The notes: generated by a model not told the origin, from the sequence alone. A stretch of DNA of 64,000 bases from Olivibacter jilunii (GCF_900607235.1 NZ_LR027852.1:372001-436000); one strand, 5' to 3'; positions 43,734-53,979 are shown, counted from the stretch's first letter. Numbers and translations are program-made.

Positions 43734-43845
43734 CTTCTCAGATATTCCTGCGCACCTCCTGAGTTTGTCTCAACGGCTCATATTAAGAGGATCATTACCA
43801 TTTAAGGGAGCGCTTCATTTTTACTGATATGATTGTTTAAAGTCA

Positions 43846-45783
43846 TTATTTTTCTGTGATCCATTTCCAATCATCTGTTTTGAAGGGCACCGCAGGAAGC
43901 CCCTCTTTATTAAATAGGTTTACATCCGGGTTATCGCTCCAAGAATAACGAACCGCTGTAGGATTTGACACTTTATCGGAGTAAACAACTATTGTATTCC
44001 CATCCACATAAGCTTTAGCCCATTCAAATTGCTTATCCGCCCCGGCAATGGTAAATCCTTCAACATATCCGTATTTATTATGCAATAATAAGCCGTTCGC
44101 TGCATTTTTATAATAGATAATCGCCTTATTCCCTTCAATTTGCATTGATTTGAACACTGGGCCGGTGTATACGATTTCTTTCTTTCCATAATCTTTATTC
44201 AACGTTATTAAGGCCAGCCGCATTCCTACATCTTGTTTATTTCGCGGATGGATGTCGTCCGCATCGCCTATATCCGTAATTACTGCTTGTCCGGTTTTTG
44301 GTAGGGCTAAGGTTCTGCTTTGTGCCTCTCGGAGTTCCGCCCATGTACTTTCTTGTGGTTTTTCGTCTTTTGCCATAAAGTTTGCCAGTTGTACCCAATA
44401 AAAAGGGAATTCGTAACCCCATTTAGCACGCCAGTCGTTAATCATAGTTGGAAATAAGGTGCAATAGTCATAGGCCCGTATGGCATTGTTTTCACCTTGG
44501 TACCATATTACGCCTTTAATTGGAAATGGTATAATTGGATTTATCATCGCATTAAAGAGTAATGATGGCTGAACATTCGGGGAGATGTAGGTAAAACCAA
44601 ACTGTTTGTTTGTTACTGACTCCTTGTAATACCATTCTCCATTTAAGGGATACGCATTACCATCAATTTCTAAATACATATTATCGGCGTTGCCGTAAAA
44701 TCCTCCACCTCCATAGTTATCAGTTATCCTTACCGTGACTGTATTTATGCCTTCTTTTAATGTGTTTTCAGGAATAACGTAATCTCTGTTAATTGCATGT
44801 CCATTGGTAGCGCCGATTTGAACACCATTTAACCAGGTAATGTCAGCATCGTCGATTGTACCAAGATGAATGCTTGCCTGTTTCTTGATCACTTCTTTAG
44901 AGAGTTTGATATTATATTTGAACCAGATCACCCCATCAACTTCTCCTAGAACCTCTTCCCATAACTGCGGAACCCGCATCATTTTCCAGGAAGATAAATC
45001 GACAGGCAGGGTTTCCCATTTTTCTATTGTTCCTGTTTCTTTGTTCAATGCTTGATAATAGGCGGTTTTCTTTTTTTCATTCTCCTTTGTGAATTCTTCC
45101 AGGTTACGGGTTCTAAAATCTCCATAGCGTTCTTTAAAATGTTCAGGTAATACGTTGAAAGCACTCGAACTGGTCCAGGTTTCTATATCCGTTCCTCCCC
45201 ATGAGGAATTGATAATGCCGACAGGAATATCAAGTTCAACATATAATTTACGGGCAAAAAAATAAGCGACGGCTGAAAAATTGCCAACTGTGGCAGGAGA
45301 ACAGCTCTGCCACATACCATTCAAGTCTGATTTCGGTTCCGGACTTAGGGCCTTTTCAACATTGAAAGCACGTATTTGTGGATAATCGGCTTTACGTATT
45401 TCCGTTGGTGCATCTTTAACATCTTTTACCGTCCATTCCATGTTAGATTGCCCTGATGCAAGCCATACCTCTCCAATAAGTATATTCTTGAGGGTGATAT
45501 TACTATCTCGCCCTTTGATATGCATTAAGTACGGGCCACCATAAGACATGGGGTCAAGTTGAAGAGACCATTCGCCTCTTTTATTGGCTTTCACCTTTTT
45601 AACCTGATTGATAAAATGAACTTCTATCTCCTCGTTATTGTCGGTCCATCCCCAAATTTTTATAGGAACATCTCTTTGCAACACCATATTTTCTGAAAAT
45701 ATGGCCGGTAGTCTGATTTCTGCTTTAAGAACGGATAATAAAAAAAATAAGTAACAAAAAATGAGGCTGTGTTTCTTAGACAT
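43846..45783 (-). CDS. Sialate O-acetylesterase-family (SGNH) carbohydrate esterase
   Basis: A 645-aa exported esterase of the SASA/DUF303 family (signal peptide about 1-21, ending LKAEIRLP). Beta-sandwich at the start (FSENMVLQRDVPIKIWGW), catalytic Ser in WLASGQSNMEW, the SGNH Gly/Asn in INSSWGGTDIETW, an inserted galactose-binding-like module (about 265-400, SIHLGTIDDADITWLNG), and the DxxH motif in IGDADDIHPRNKQDVG. The family removes O-acetyl groups; plant polysaccharides are common targets despite the name. Last gene of the GH5-SusCD operon. With xyloglucan as substrate it would deacetylate galactosyl residues before GH42 acts; this is inference. Confidence 0.9.
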   Translation of the reverse strand: MSKKHSLIFCYLFFLLSVLKAEIRLPAIFSENMVLQRDVPIKIWGWTDNNEEIEVHFINQVKKVKANKRGEWSLQLDPMSYGGPYLMHIKGRDSNITLKNILIGEVWLASGQSNMEWTVKDVKDAPTEIRKADYPQIRAFNVEKALSPEPKSDLNGMWQSCSPATVGNFSAVAYFFARKLYVELDIPVGIINSSWGGTDIETWTSSSAFNVLPEHFKERYGDFRTRNLEEFTKENEKKKTAYYQALNKETGTIEKWETLPVDLSSWKMMRVPQLWEEVLGEVDGVIWFKYNIKLSKEVIKKQASIHLGTIDDADITWLNGVQIGATNGHAINRDYVIPENTLKEGINTVTVRITDNYGGGGFYGNADNMYLEIDGNAYPLNGEWYYKESVTNKQFGFTYISPNVQPSLLFNAMINPIIPFPIKGVIWYQGENNAIRAYDYCTLFPTMINDWRAKWGYEFPFYWVQLANFMAKDEKPQESTWAELREAQSRTLALPKTGQAVITDIGDADDIHPRNKQDVGMRLALITLNKDYGKKEIVYTGPVFKSMQIEGNKAIIYYKNAANGLLLHNKYGYVEGFTIAGADKQFEWAKAYVDGNTIVVYSDKVSNPTAVRYSWSDNPDVNLFNKEGLPAVPFKTDDWKWITEK

Positions 45784-45828
45784 GTGTTTTTACTTTTAGT
45801 TTGTTTTACTTTTAACTCGATGGTGTAA

Positions 45829-45990
45829 TCAATCCGTCAAACTTTGACTTCGTTTAATTTTTTCGATTCGAAGACGTATTTCGTGGTTTCTGTCGTTATC
45901 CATTTCGGATAACGACATTTTTGAGGGAACTTCCTGACTACAGGCATATAAAGTGCACAATATAAATACGTCTATTAGCGGTTGTTTCAT
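45829..45990 (-). CDS. Putative small lipoprotein (53 aa)
   Basis: An ATG at 45990 opens a 53-codon frame ending TGA at 45829. It encodes MKQPLIDVFILCTLYACSQE…, a lysine, a hydrophobic stretch and a possible lipobox LYAC, followed by a short charged tail (NDRNHEIRLRIEKIKRSQS). Spacing fits the operon: 50 bp after the glycan-binding protein gene and 45 bp before the esterase gene. Against it are an Asp inside the hydrophobic stretch and an 11-bp perfect inverted repeat within the frame (45891-45901 / 45907-45917). It could be a small surface lipoprotein or an untranslated hairpin region. Confidence 0.45.
   Translation of the reverse strand: MKQPLIDVFILCTLYACSQEVPSKMSLSEMDNDRNHEIRLRIEKIKRSQSLTD
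45891..45917. repeat. 11-bp inverted repeat inside small lipoprotein frame
   Basis: tgtcgttatcc-atttc-ggataacgaca, perfect arms, followed by ttttt on the plus strand. In the minus-strand operon mRNA it would form a stem-loop between the glycan-binding protein and esterase cistrons and could tune their relative expression. Confidence 0.55.
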
Positions 45991-46040
45991 AATTTCTTCT
46001 TGAGTCTAAAGTGTTTTATCTAAGGTTATCAACTAATTTT

Positions 46041-47492
46041 TTATTTGGTGATATCAACAATTCTAAAATTATCAAAGTACACATCAACATTTACATCGGC
46101 ATTGTCCGACTTATTTTTGGTGAAAATGCCTAGGCCGGTATTAGTAATTGCTGCAAAACCCGCATAGTCTGTTGCTGCTGTGAATTTTGATAAAGCGATA
46201 TCACAGGTTATCCATTTACCCGTTACTGCTTTGTTTGAATTTTTATCTCTGGGTAGGTAATCCACTACCATCTGATCCCCGTTGCCTTTCAATTGAATTT
46301 CGAATGAGGCGGGAGCTAAAGGTTCACTCATATAACATTCAAAACGAAGGACAAGATTCTCTATGGGTGTGTTGGCAGGTATTATATTGGTTGTTGGATA
46401 TACGGCATCATTGGAAAGGTTGCCCCACCAATATTGCCAAGCGCCGGGCTTACCGAATATCCGGTAGCAGGTCCCGGTTGAAACGTAGGGGATCTTAGAC
46501 CCGTCGGCAACTACCGCTTCATTATTGTCGCCCCAGCTATACGCACCTATATTGTCCCAGTTGAGCACCACATTTTCAACGGGATAAAATGCTTTGGGTG
46601 AATTCGAATTTCCTCCAGCAGCTGTTATCGTAACGACACCTCCTTTGCTAGGTGCTTTAGGTAATCGGAAATATAGTGTATCATTACTATTTGAAACTAG
46701 GAGATCAGATGCCGGTATTGTAAATTCACCATTGATATTGAGACTTGTTACTTCAATGAAGTAATCCCCTGTAATATAAGCGAGATCGCCTATGATGGGC
46801 ATATCGCTACTAAATGTTTTAATCGTCGGGGGAGCAACATTGGTTGAAAACGGAATACTCACCGAGTCGGTATAGCAATATACCACTAAGCGGCCGTCCT
46901 GCACCCCTGGCGGTATGGTCAAATCAATGATATTATAATCGTTGCTAACGGTGTAATCCAATACCCCAACACTGGTTCCCGTTGTACTTTCGAAAACTAC
47001 TTTCTGTATTTCATAAAAATTAGCTCCGAAAATTTTTAAATTTTCGCCAGGTGTTGCCGGATATTTCAACGTTATGCGATGAATTTCGGGTGCCGGTGAA
47101 TATATATGAAACGCATACTTAGCTACACCCCGATTGGTTTCGATACGGATTTCATTGGAAAGTTCCGGATTGGTGCCTGTCAATATTAAATCGCCAGGAA
47201 TGGTAAAGATTGCACTGGTAGCGGTACAATAGTTAGTATTGAAACTAACTTCTTGGTCATTAATATATATCTTTTGTATACCTCCCAAGTTGTTTCCGAT
47301 AACGGCGATCATTTTTCCCGGGAAAGCGCCCGTAAATGTGCTGTCTGCTTTTGTTGGATCAGTAAGCCTTACGCTATAAATTTCAGGCGTTCCACCTGGG
47401 GCGTCTTTTTTACTGCAAGCTATAAATGCCGCTATCCCAATCAAAGCGATCCATAGTAATATATGTTGATGGAAAAAATTGAACGTTTTCAT
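46041..47492 (-). CDS. IPT/TIG-domain surface glycan-binding lipoprotein (SGBP-B-like)
   Basis: A 483-aa outer-surface lipoprotein. The lipobox is FIAC (C26). Three to four Ig-like IPT/TIG modules follow (about 35-310; repeated 'G..…I.G.N' strands such as GKMIAVIGNNLGGIQKIYI and GENLKIFGANFYEIQKVVF). The C-terminal domain (about 315-483) has the pattern of the SGBP-B xyloglucan-binding domain: GTCYRIFGKPGAWQYWWGN with exposed aromatic residues and VDVYFDNFRIVDI at the end. It binds the polysaccharide at the cell surface next to SusCD. It starts 11 bp after susD. The domain family is also found on proteins for other beta-glucans, so xyloglucan is not proven. Confidence 0.88.
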   Translation of the reverse strand: MKTFNFFHQHILLWIALIGIAAFIACSKKDAPGGTPEIYSVRLTDPTKADSTFTGAFPGKMIAVIGNNLGGIQKIYINDQEVSFNTNYCTATSAIFTIPGDLILTGTNPELSNEIRIETNRGVAKYAFHIYSPAPEIHRITLKYPATPGENLKIFGANFYEIQKVVFESTTGTSVGVLDYTVSNDYNIIDLTIPPGVQDGRLVVYCYTDSVSIPFSTNVAPPTIKTFSSDMPIIGDLAYITGDYFIEVTSLNINGEFTIPASDLLVSNSNDTLYFRLPKAPSKGGVVTITAAGGNSNSPKAFYPVENVVLNWDNIGAYSWGDNNEAVVADGSKIPYVSTGTCYRIFGKPGAWQYWWGNLSNDAVYPTTNIIPANTPIENLVLRFECYMSEPLAPASFEIQLKGNGDQMVVDYLPRDKNSNKAVTGKWITCDIALSKFTAATDYAGFAAITNTGLGIFTKNKSDNADVNVDVYFDNFRIVDITK

Positions 47493-47503
47493 CTTTTAGC
47501 ATT

Positions 47504-49093
47504 TTATTCGTTAAAGGTATAAGGTTGAGGTTCTTCTTTTAATCGTGGGTTCTGTATCAGATCATTCTCCGGGTAGGGAAAGAAAATATTATCTTTGGTA
47601 ACGACTACCGGAGTAGCAGGGGGTGTTGGTTCTTCAAAAACAAGGTTCCCGTCTTCATCCTTTGTTATAGAAGTCGTGGTCCACCCTCGTTGCTGATTGT
47701 TAAAATATTTCAGCATTTTTTCCGGTTTGTAACAATACCAGCTCACCATGTCGTACCAATTGTTATATTCCATCGCGAATTCAATGCGTCTTTCGGTTAT
47801 GATATCGTCCAACGTAATAGCAGTCTTTCGTCCGATTTTAGCGCGCTCGCGTACTTTGTTGAAGTATGTTAAACCCTCCCCGCCGTCCAGGCTATTATTA
47901 TTGCCGAGACTTGCCTCGGCAAACGTTAAGTATACATCTGCTAAGCGCAGTATATACGTGTTAAGAGGGGAGTTCATCGATTGAACATATCCATCATTAT
48001 CGTCATTAGGACCTCCCACGACACCTTTCTTAATAGACGATCCTGTTCCCGTGTAGGTGTAGCCCCCCTTGTCGATACTTATGTATGGATAATGAGCGTA
48101 CTGTGTGAAATAGGTGGCATTTCTCCGCAAAGAATCAGAACGTTCGTATAATTTCAACATATCAACGGTTCCATTTAATCCCCCTCCCCAAACATTTACG
48201 CCCCCGGTTACATCTGATGAAAAGGCTAAATCGGCCAAGAGCGTATTACATACGCCCCAGTCTCCTAATGGTACCCATTGCATAGCAATTAATGATTCGG
48301 GATTGTTATTGTGTTTGTATTTAAACAAATCTTCATATTTCGGATACAAGACCAACCCGCTATTCATGCATACATCACCTGCGTATTCGCGTGCCTTTGC
48401 CAGATCTGCTTCGTCTCGTGTTCCTCCTTTTTTCCAACCGGAACGGGCTAAGTATACTTTTGCTAACATTCCTTTAGCTCCCCAGCTGTTCGCACGCCCT
48501 TTATCCCATGTCGGTGGCAGGTTCTCCACGGCATATGAGAGGTCATTAATGATAAATTGGAAGACATCCTCTTCACGATGGCGGGGCAATAAGGGGTTCT
48601 TGATCACTTCTTCATTGCTTTCAATCAGAATAACCGGCCCCCAAGTACGAAGTAAATAGAAATAAGAGATACCTCTCATCAGACGAGCTTCTGCTATTGC
48701 TAGATTTTTTTGAGCGTCCGTGACATTCTTGGCCTTATTGTTAATGGCTTCGATGGTTGCATTGGCCATCGTAATGACTCCGTAGAAAGATTTCCACGAG
48801 TCGGACAGCCCATCATCTAAGGATGTTACAGTAAACAACGTATAGGAAGGATTCATCCAAGGGTTATAAGCATCGTTTGCCCGTAGGCTGCCAATAGCAA
48901 CGGCAGGCCGTTTATTATAATCAAACCAGGCCCGATTGTATAAAGGGGCGGTTGCAGCTTTGAGGGCTTCAGGCGATGTGTAAAAAGTTGCGTCAACGTA
49001 AGAACCTTCCGGTTCCCGATCAAGAAAGCTTTTACTGCATGAGACAATTAACAGCGCTGACATAAACGTTGTAAGTACATATAATCTTTTCAT
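47504..49093 (-). CDS. SusD/RagB-family outer-membrane lipoprotein
   Basis: A 529-aa SusD. The lipobox IVSC gives C19. Conserved parts are EGSYVDATFYTSPEALKAAT at the start, LMRGISYFYLLRTWGPV in the TPR scaffold and TERRIEFAMEYNNWYDMVSWY at the C-terminal signature. It lies 89 bp after its susC partner and 11 bp before the glycan-binding protein gene. It captures long oligosaccharides produced by the surface GH5 endo-enzyme. Confidence 0.95.
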   Translation of the reverse strand: MKRLYVLTTFMSALLIVSCSKSFLDREPEGSYVDATFYTSPEALKAATAPLYNRAWFDYNKRPAVAIGSLRANDAYNPWMNPSYTLFTVTSLDDGLSDSWKSFYGVITMANATIEAINNKAKNVTDAQKNLAIAEARLMRGISYFYLLRTWGPVILIESNEEVIKNPLLPRHREEDVFQFIINDLSYAVENLPPTWDKGRANSWGAKGMLAKVYLARSGWKKGGTRDEADLAKAREYAGDVCMNSGLVLYPKYEDLFKYKHNNNPESLIAMQWVPLGDWGVCNTLLADLAFSSDVTGGVNVWGGGLNGTVDMLKLYERSDSLRRNATYFTQYAHYPYISIDKGGYTYTGTGSSIKKGVVGGPNDDNDGYVQSMNSPLNTYILRLADVYLTFAEASLGNNNSLDGGEGLTYFNKVRERAKIGRKTAITLDDIITERRIEFAMEYNNWYDMVSWYCYKPEKMLKYFNNQQRGWTTTSITKDEDGNLVFEEPTPPATPVVVTKDNIFFPYPENDLIQNPRLKEEPQPYTFNE

Positions 49094-49182
49094 CTCTTTA
49101 TTTTTTTATGACTGAGGAGTATTCGGTATAAATAATTATCCTATTATTACGTCGCTCGATTTTGTGATACTAAGTGTATTTG

Positions 49183-52100
49183 CTAGAAGGTTAGGTTCAA
49201 TCCAAATGTGTAAATTCTTTGAGCGGGGTAACGTGCATAATCAATACCACTGAGTAATACACTTTGGTTATACGATCCGATTTCCGGATCATATCCTTTA
49301 TACTTGGTAAAAGTGTATAGGTTTTGGATATTCATGTATACTCTTAGATTTTCAACCTGTAACTTAGATAGTAGTTTATTCGGTATTGTATAACCCAAAG
49401 AGACATTTCTAATTCGTAGATAGGAACCATCCTCAACAAAACGATCACTCATGCGACTGTTGTCATTTGCGTCACTCACTGTTATGCGTTGTATCGTAGC
49501 ATCTGGATTTGCAATTCTGACATTTGCGATATCCTGATCAGATCCGTCCGGATTTATTCGTTCAATAATCGCTATGCCCGTCGTTTCTTTCAGCATGCCC
49601 GAATTATTCATTGGATTGGTGAAATCTTTACGAAGTTGATTGTATATTTTATTTCCAAATACACCGTTAATAAAGATGTTTAGATCAAACCCTTTATAAG
49701 AGAAGTAATTATTGACGCCGAATAAAAATTTAGGCTGGGGGTTTCCAATAAAATCGCGGTCTTGCTCATCAATCTTCCCATCTCCGTTCAGGTCTTCGAA
49801 GATGAAGTCGCCTACCCAAATACCGTTTACATCGATGTTTTTGTCTTTAGGGAGTGCGATAGGTATTCTGTTGCCACTTTCATCTAACACAAAATTGTTG
49901 TATTGATCTTTCTTATAAAAATCGCTTTCGTCCTGAAACATGCCGATTACCTTGTAGCCATAAAACTGACCAACAGGGCCACCCACCTTGGTATAGGTAA
50001 AAGTTTCAGCACCAATCTTTCCCAATATGGTCGCAGTTTCCGTATATAAATCGGTTACTTTATTTCTATTCAGTGAGAAGTTAAGTCCCGATTTCCAGAA
50101 GAAGCCTTTTTTATTGATATTGATGGTATTCAACGTAAATTCCAACCCCTTGTTGGTCATTGATCCTGCATTCACCCAAGGGGCAGCAATCAGCCCGCTG
50201 ATGTAATCGGGAAGGACTGCTTGCATAAGTAAGTTATCGATCTTCTTCAAATAACCATCGGCAATGAATTCGATCCTGTTTTTGAAAAGATTAAGATCTA
50301 AACCGATGTTATAAGCGTTAGTTTTTTCCCATTTTAAGTCAGGATTAGCAAAGTTTCCCGGATAAAAACCCGTTCCCCATATAGACGCCGCAGTCGCCAT
50401 CGTTACACCATAGGCATAGGCGCTTGCCGCTTGATTTCCCACTAAACCCCAACCGAGCCTTAATTTTAAGTTATCAACCGCATTGGCATTCTTTAAAAAT
50501 GATTCATTTTTCATTTTCCAAGCAGCGGCTAGAGAAGGAAAAGTCCCCCATCGGTTGTTCCGGCCAAATTTATCGGATCCGTCTCTACGGACGGTAGCGG
50601 TTACTAAGTAACGATCGCGGAATCCGTAGTTTAACCTTCCAAAATAGGATTCAATGGCTCCAGACGATCGCGAACTGCTATTTCTAGCCGTTTTTGCATC
50701 CCCCGCGTCTAACTCATGCACAGAGTTTAGAAAGTAATTGACGCGGCTCCCGGATAGCGACTCCCATCTGTTCTCTTGTGTTTCATGCCCCGCCATTATT
50801 GAAAGGTTATGCCAGTCATTGAAATTTTTCGAGTAGGTTAAATAGGTTTTGAGGTTGGTAAAGGACGAGTTACTAGCAGACCGGGAACCTGAAGATTGCT
50901 GCTTAAAAGTCCCATAGTCATACGAAGGTGTAAATTGATAGGAATTATTGTAATTGAAGCTAGTATTTCCTTCTATTCTAAGAACTAAATCTTTCAATGG
51001 GGTAATATCAGCAAAAGCGCTTATATTGGTCTGTGTACCCTTCGTGTAGTTTTCTCGTGTAAGGGCTTCTTCTACCGGATTTGCAAAATAAGTTCCATAC
51101 ATGTTCTCTTGTTGCGAACCCCAACTCCCGTCCGGATTTCTGGCAGGTACTTCAGGTAGTTGTCTAATAGCCAATGATATAATTCCCCAGTTGTCAATCG
51201 TATTTACATTTTCAAGTCGAGCAGTATAGGCACTCACGCCGGTGCTCAACCATTTGTTTATCTTGGAGTCGAAGTTCATCCTTAGCGAATAGCGTGTGAA
51301 ATTTGATCCTAATGCAATACCTTCTTGATTGAAGTATCCTCCGGTAATAGCAAAGCGATTATTTTCTGTGCCACCGCTAGTGCTTAATTGATGGTTGTGC
51401 ATCAGTGAAGTACGGAAAATTTCTTTTTGCCAATTCGTCCCTTCTCCCAAAAGAGAGGGATCCATGAACTCTTCCCTTTCGCCAAATCCGATGACGCTGC
51501 TGCGCAAATTCTGATAGGTGGCGTATTCCCTTAAGTTTAATACGTCTAAGGTCTTTGGTAATTGTTGTAATCCCAGGTATCCTTCATAAGCAACTTTTGT
51601 TTTTCCTGCTTGCCCGCGTTTGGTCGTTATCATCACAACACCGTTTGCAGCCCTTGTTCCATAAATGGCTGTAGCTGAAGCGTCTTTGAGAATTTCCATT
51701 GACATGATATCTGCGGGGTTAATTGAAGATAATGCGCTGGAATTGTCGCGCGTGTTACCATCAATAAGCACACCATCAATGACGTATAAGGGTTCATTGC
51801 CACTAAATGAGTTTGTTCCGCGAATGCTTACCGATATACCTCCGCCCGGAGCACCCGAATTTTGTGTAACGGCAACTCCGGCAACTCTTCCCTGCAAGGC
51901 CTGGTCTAAGGAAGTATTGACGGATTTGCTTATATCGTCGGCAGTAACGGTAATCACAGATCCAGTGAGATCGCTACGTTTCATCGTTCCGTATCCGACA
52001 ACAACAACCTCACTTAATGCTTGTGTGTTCTCTTCTAAAGACACATCAAGAACAGGGTTCGTTACCACTAATTCTTGTGTAACATAACCTAAATAAGAAA

Positions 52101-52371
52101 ATACCATTGTTTTACCTTGAGTGATTTCAATAGCATATTTGCCATTTTCATCGGAACGTGCACTATTAGTAGTACCCTTAACAAGCACGGATACACCAGC
52201 AAGTTTCGCTCCATTGCTTCGATTGGTTACAATTCCTGTGACACGCAGGTTGTTTGTATTTTGCGCTAACAGGGGCGTTAGGCTCAAATAAAAAAACAGA
52301 TACAGGATCGTCTGTTTCCAATGCCTGATTACAGGCAAAAGACCTTTTTCAGGTAATTTGTTTAAGTTCAT
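49183..52371 (-). CDS. SusC/RagA-family TonB-linked outer-membrane transporter
   Basis: A 1062-aa TonB-dependent porin. Signal region about 1-36 (ending PLLAQ), regulatory beta-sandwich (VTGIVTNRSNGAKLAGVSVLVKG), SusC motif SEVVVVGYGTMKRSDLTGSV, plug with ILKDASATAIYGTRAANGVVM, and a barrel ending FGLNLTF. It is second gene of the GH5 operon, 284 bp after the GH5 stop with a hairpin in the gap and no clear TAnnTTTG, so read-through from the GH5 promoter is likely. Confidence 0.95.
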   Translation of the reverse strand: MNLNKLPEKGLLPVIRHWKQTILYLFFYLSLTPLLAQNTNNLRVTGIVTNRSNGAKLAGVSVLVKGTTNSARSDENGKYAIEITQGKTMVFSYLGYVTQELVVTNPVLDVSLEENTQALSEVVVVGYGTMKRSDLTGSVITVTADDISKSVNTSLDQALQGRVAGVAVTQNSGAPGGGISVSIRGTNSFSGNEPLYVIDGVLIDGNTRDNSSALSSINPADIMSMEILKDASATAIYGTRAANGVVMITTKRGQAGKTKVAYEGYLGLQQLPKTLDVLNLREYATYQNLRSSVIGFGEREEFMDPSLLGEGTNWQKEIFRTSLMHNHQLSTSGGTENNRFAITGGYFNQEGIALGSNFTRYSLRMNFDSKINKWLSTGVSAYTARLENVNTIDNWGIISLAIRQLPEVPARNPDGSWGSQQENMYGTYFANPVEEALTRENYTKGTQTNISAFADITPLKDLVLRIEGNTSFNYNNSYQFTPSYDYGTFKQQSSGSRSASNSSFTNLKTYLTYSKNFNDWHNLSIMAGHETQENRWESLSGSRVNYFLNSVHELDAGDAKTARNSSSRSSGAIESYFGRLNYGFRDRYLVTATVRRDGSDKFGRNNRWGTFPSLAAAWKMKNESFLKNANAVDNLKLRLGWGLVGNQAASAYAYGVTMATAASIWGTGFYPGNFANPDLKWEKTNAYNIGLDLNLFKNRIEFIADGYLKKIDNLLMQAVLPDYISGLIAAPWVNAGSMTNKGLEFTLNTININKKGFFWKSGLNFSLNRNKVTDLYTETATILGKIGAETFTYTKVGGPVGQFYGYKVIGMFQDESDFYKKDQYNNFVLDESGNRIPIALPKDKNIDVNGIWVGDFIFEDLNGDGKIDEQDRDFIGNPQPKFLFGVNNYFSYKGFDLNIFINGVFGNKIYNQLRKDFTNPMNNSGMLKETTGIAIIERINPDGSDQDIANVRIANPDATIQRITVSDANDNSRMSDRFVEDGSYLRIRNVSLGYTIPNKLLSKLQVENLRVYMNIQNLYTFTKYKGYDPEIGSYNQSVLLSGIDYARYPAQRIYTFGLNLTF

Positions 52372-52605
52372 GGTTAATTAAGTTTATAACAGTTTTGGTT
52401 TTATTGTTACCCAAGTTGGGTCGGTAAAGTTAAATACAGGATCAAATACAGAAGGGTATAGAATGTTATAGATATGATGCGGAAATGTTAATTTTAAATT
52501 TTATCAGCTCTTGCATACACTGGTTGGATGCCAAATTTTCAAATCGGGTTCAGTACAATAAGCGTGTACTATTAATCAATTTTCTAAAGTCCTTTAAGCG
52601 CATAA

Positions 52606-52628
52606 CGCCCAAGGTTTTTCCTTGGGCG
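52606..52628. repeat. Hairpin in the GH5-susC gap
   Basis: cgcccaagg-ttttt-ccttgggcg, perfect 9-bp arms, lies about 28 bp after the GH5 stop (minus strand). There is no T-run after it on the minus strand, so it is more likely a 3'-stabilising or attenuating stem than a full terminator. Confidence 0.55.
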
Positions 52629-52655
52629 CTGATAAATTTTAACATTTAATGGATG

Positions 52656-53885
52656 TTAAAATGGATATTTACCCATATTGGCACCCCACATCAAACCATA
52701 GAAGATATACGGATCAATTACCGCCATATTGTTGCGACGATCTAAAACTCCCCCTACATCCCACAAGAACGGTGTAAATCCGGCATTTTTCGCCTCTTGA
52801 GCCACGCACGCATGAAAACGGTTTCTGGATTCATCGTGCGCTTTCTGGATAGTCGGATCGCTAAAGGTCCTTCTAACAGAACAAAATTCGCCAACAATTC
52901 CCGGGATGCCCTGATCGGTAAATCTGCGCTTCATTTTACTGAATTGTTCGCGTACATAATCTTCTCCGCCCCAGTTTGCCCAACGGCCCTCATACTCACC
53001 CACCGCGTAATTTTTAAATTCCTCGCCCCAGAAATAGAACATTTTACCCCAATCTTCATCCTTCGGCATCAGACAGAAATTATAAGGAGCATAATAATGT
53101 ACTTCCATGATCATTCTACCTGCTCCTGTTGGATCATGTGGCAAAGTCATCAGTTCGTCCGATAAATCAATGTTTGTGGCAGGGCCTTGGACAATTAAAT
53201 TTCTATAGGTATTTCGGCCTCCGCTATTGCGTACCGCGTCAACAAATGTTTGATAATAGGAATGAAGGACGGCCATCTCTTGACTGTTTTTTACATCGGG
53301 CTCGTTACTGCTTGCAAATAGTAAATGCTCATCATAATCACGGAAATAAACGGCAATCTGCTCCCATAAGGCTTTTTGTTTTTTATTGACCGATTCTTGC
53401 ATTTCGGGCGTACAATTTTTTTCTAACCATCCCTCATCCCAATGGATGTTTAATATGGCATACATATCGTTGTTTACACAATAATCGACTACCTCCTTTA
53501 CACGCGCTAACCAACTTTCTTTTATTTTATAAGTTGTTTGATCCTCTAAGTATTGATTCCAGGAACAGGGAAGGCGGACAGCGTTAATTCCCGCACTTTT
53601 AACGGCCCTAATCATGGCTTCCGTAGTGAGTGGATTTCCCCAATAGGTTTCTCCGCCAATCGCTTCCAATGTATTACCGAGATTCCATCCCACATGCATC
53701 TTGGAAACTAGTTGAAAGGCATTACTACTCATTCCGCTCATATCTGGCGGTATTTGCTGCTGACGCGTTGACGCAAGTTTAGATCCTATCGCCGCTTTAT
53801 TGCTTGGAGAAGCGGTTTCATGAATTTTGGCGCAAGAAAGCATTAAGAATACCGGAATAATTCCGCATAGAATTTTTCTCTTCAT
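52656..53885 (-). CDS. GH5 endo-glucanase / xyloglucanase-type lipoprotein
   Basis: A 409-aa cell-surface GH5 enzyme. Lipobox MLSC (C18), Ser/Gln-rich linker (about 20-55), then the catalytic barrel starting KMHVGWNLGNTLEA, the signature of GH5 subfamily 4-like endo-beta-1,4-glucanases. Acid/base E195 in FASSNEPDV; nucleophile E333 in GIVGEFCSV; substrate-site His pair in NIHWDEGW and EVHYYAPY. GH5_4 includes endo-xyloglucanases, lichenases and broad cellulases. Lipid anchoring and leading position in the SusCD operon fit the surface endo-enzyme that cuts the backbone for import. It is divergent from the HTCS at 54153, with shared control sites in the gap. Confidence 0.9.
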   Translation of the reverse strand: MKRKILCGIIPVFLMLSCAKIHETASPSNKAAIGSKLASTRQQQIPPDMSGMSSNAFQLVSKMHVGWNLGNTLEAIGGETYWGNPLTTEAMIRAVKSAGINAVRLPCSWNQYLEDQTTYKIKESWLARVKEVVDYCVNNDMYAILNIHWDEGWLEKNCTPEMQESVNKKQKALWEQIAVYFRDYDEHLLFASSNEPDVKNSQEMAVLHSYYQTFVDAVRNSGGRNTYRNLIVQGPATNIDLSDELMTLPHDPTGAGRMIMEVHYYAPYNFCLMPKDEDWGKMFYFWGEEFKNYAVGEYEGRWANWGGEDYVREQFSKMKRRFTDQGIPGIVGEFCSVRRTFSDPTIQKAHDESRNRFHACVAQEAKNAGFTPFLWDVGGVLDRRNNMAVIDPYIFYGLMWGANMGKYPF

Positions 53886-53979
53886 AAGTTAAGAAATTAG
53901 ATTAAAGAATGTTTATAATTGGGAGCTTCACGATACTGTGTATAGCAATCGCTTTAAAACCATCAAGGCTCCTTTGAAA

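Noticed and set aside
43973-43982. cactttatcg, a reverse match to the conserved operator half-site
   Set aside because: It lies inside the esterase coding sequence, lacks the second half and is explained by codons.
48114-48659. 181-aa plus-strand ORF opposite susD
   Set aside because: Antisense to a clear SusD gene, with no signal or domain of its own.
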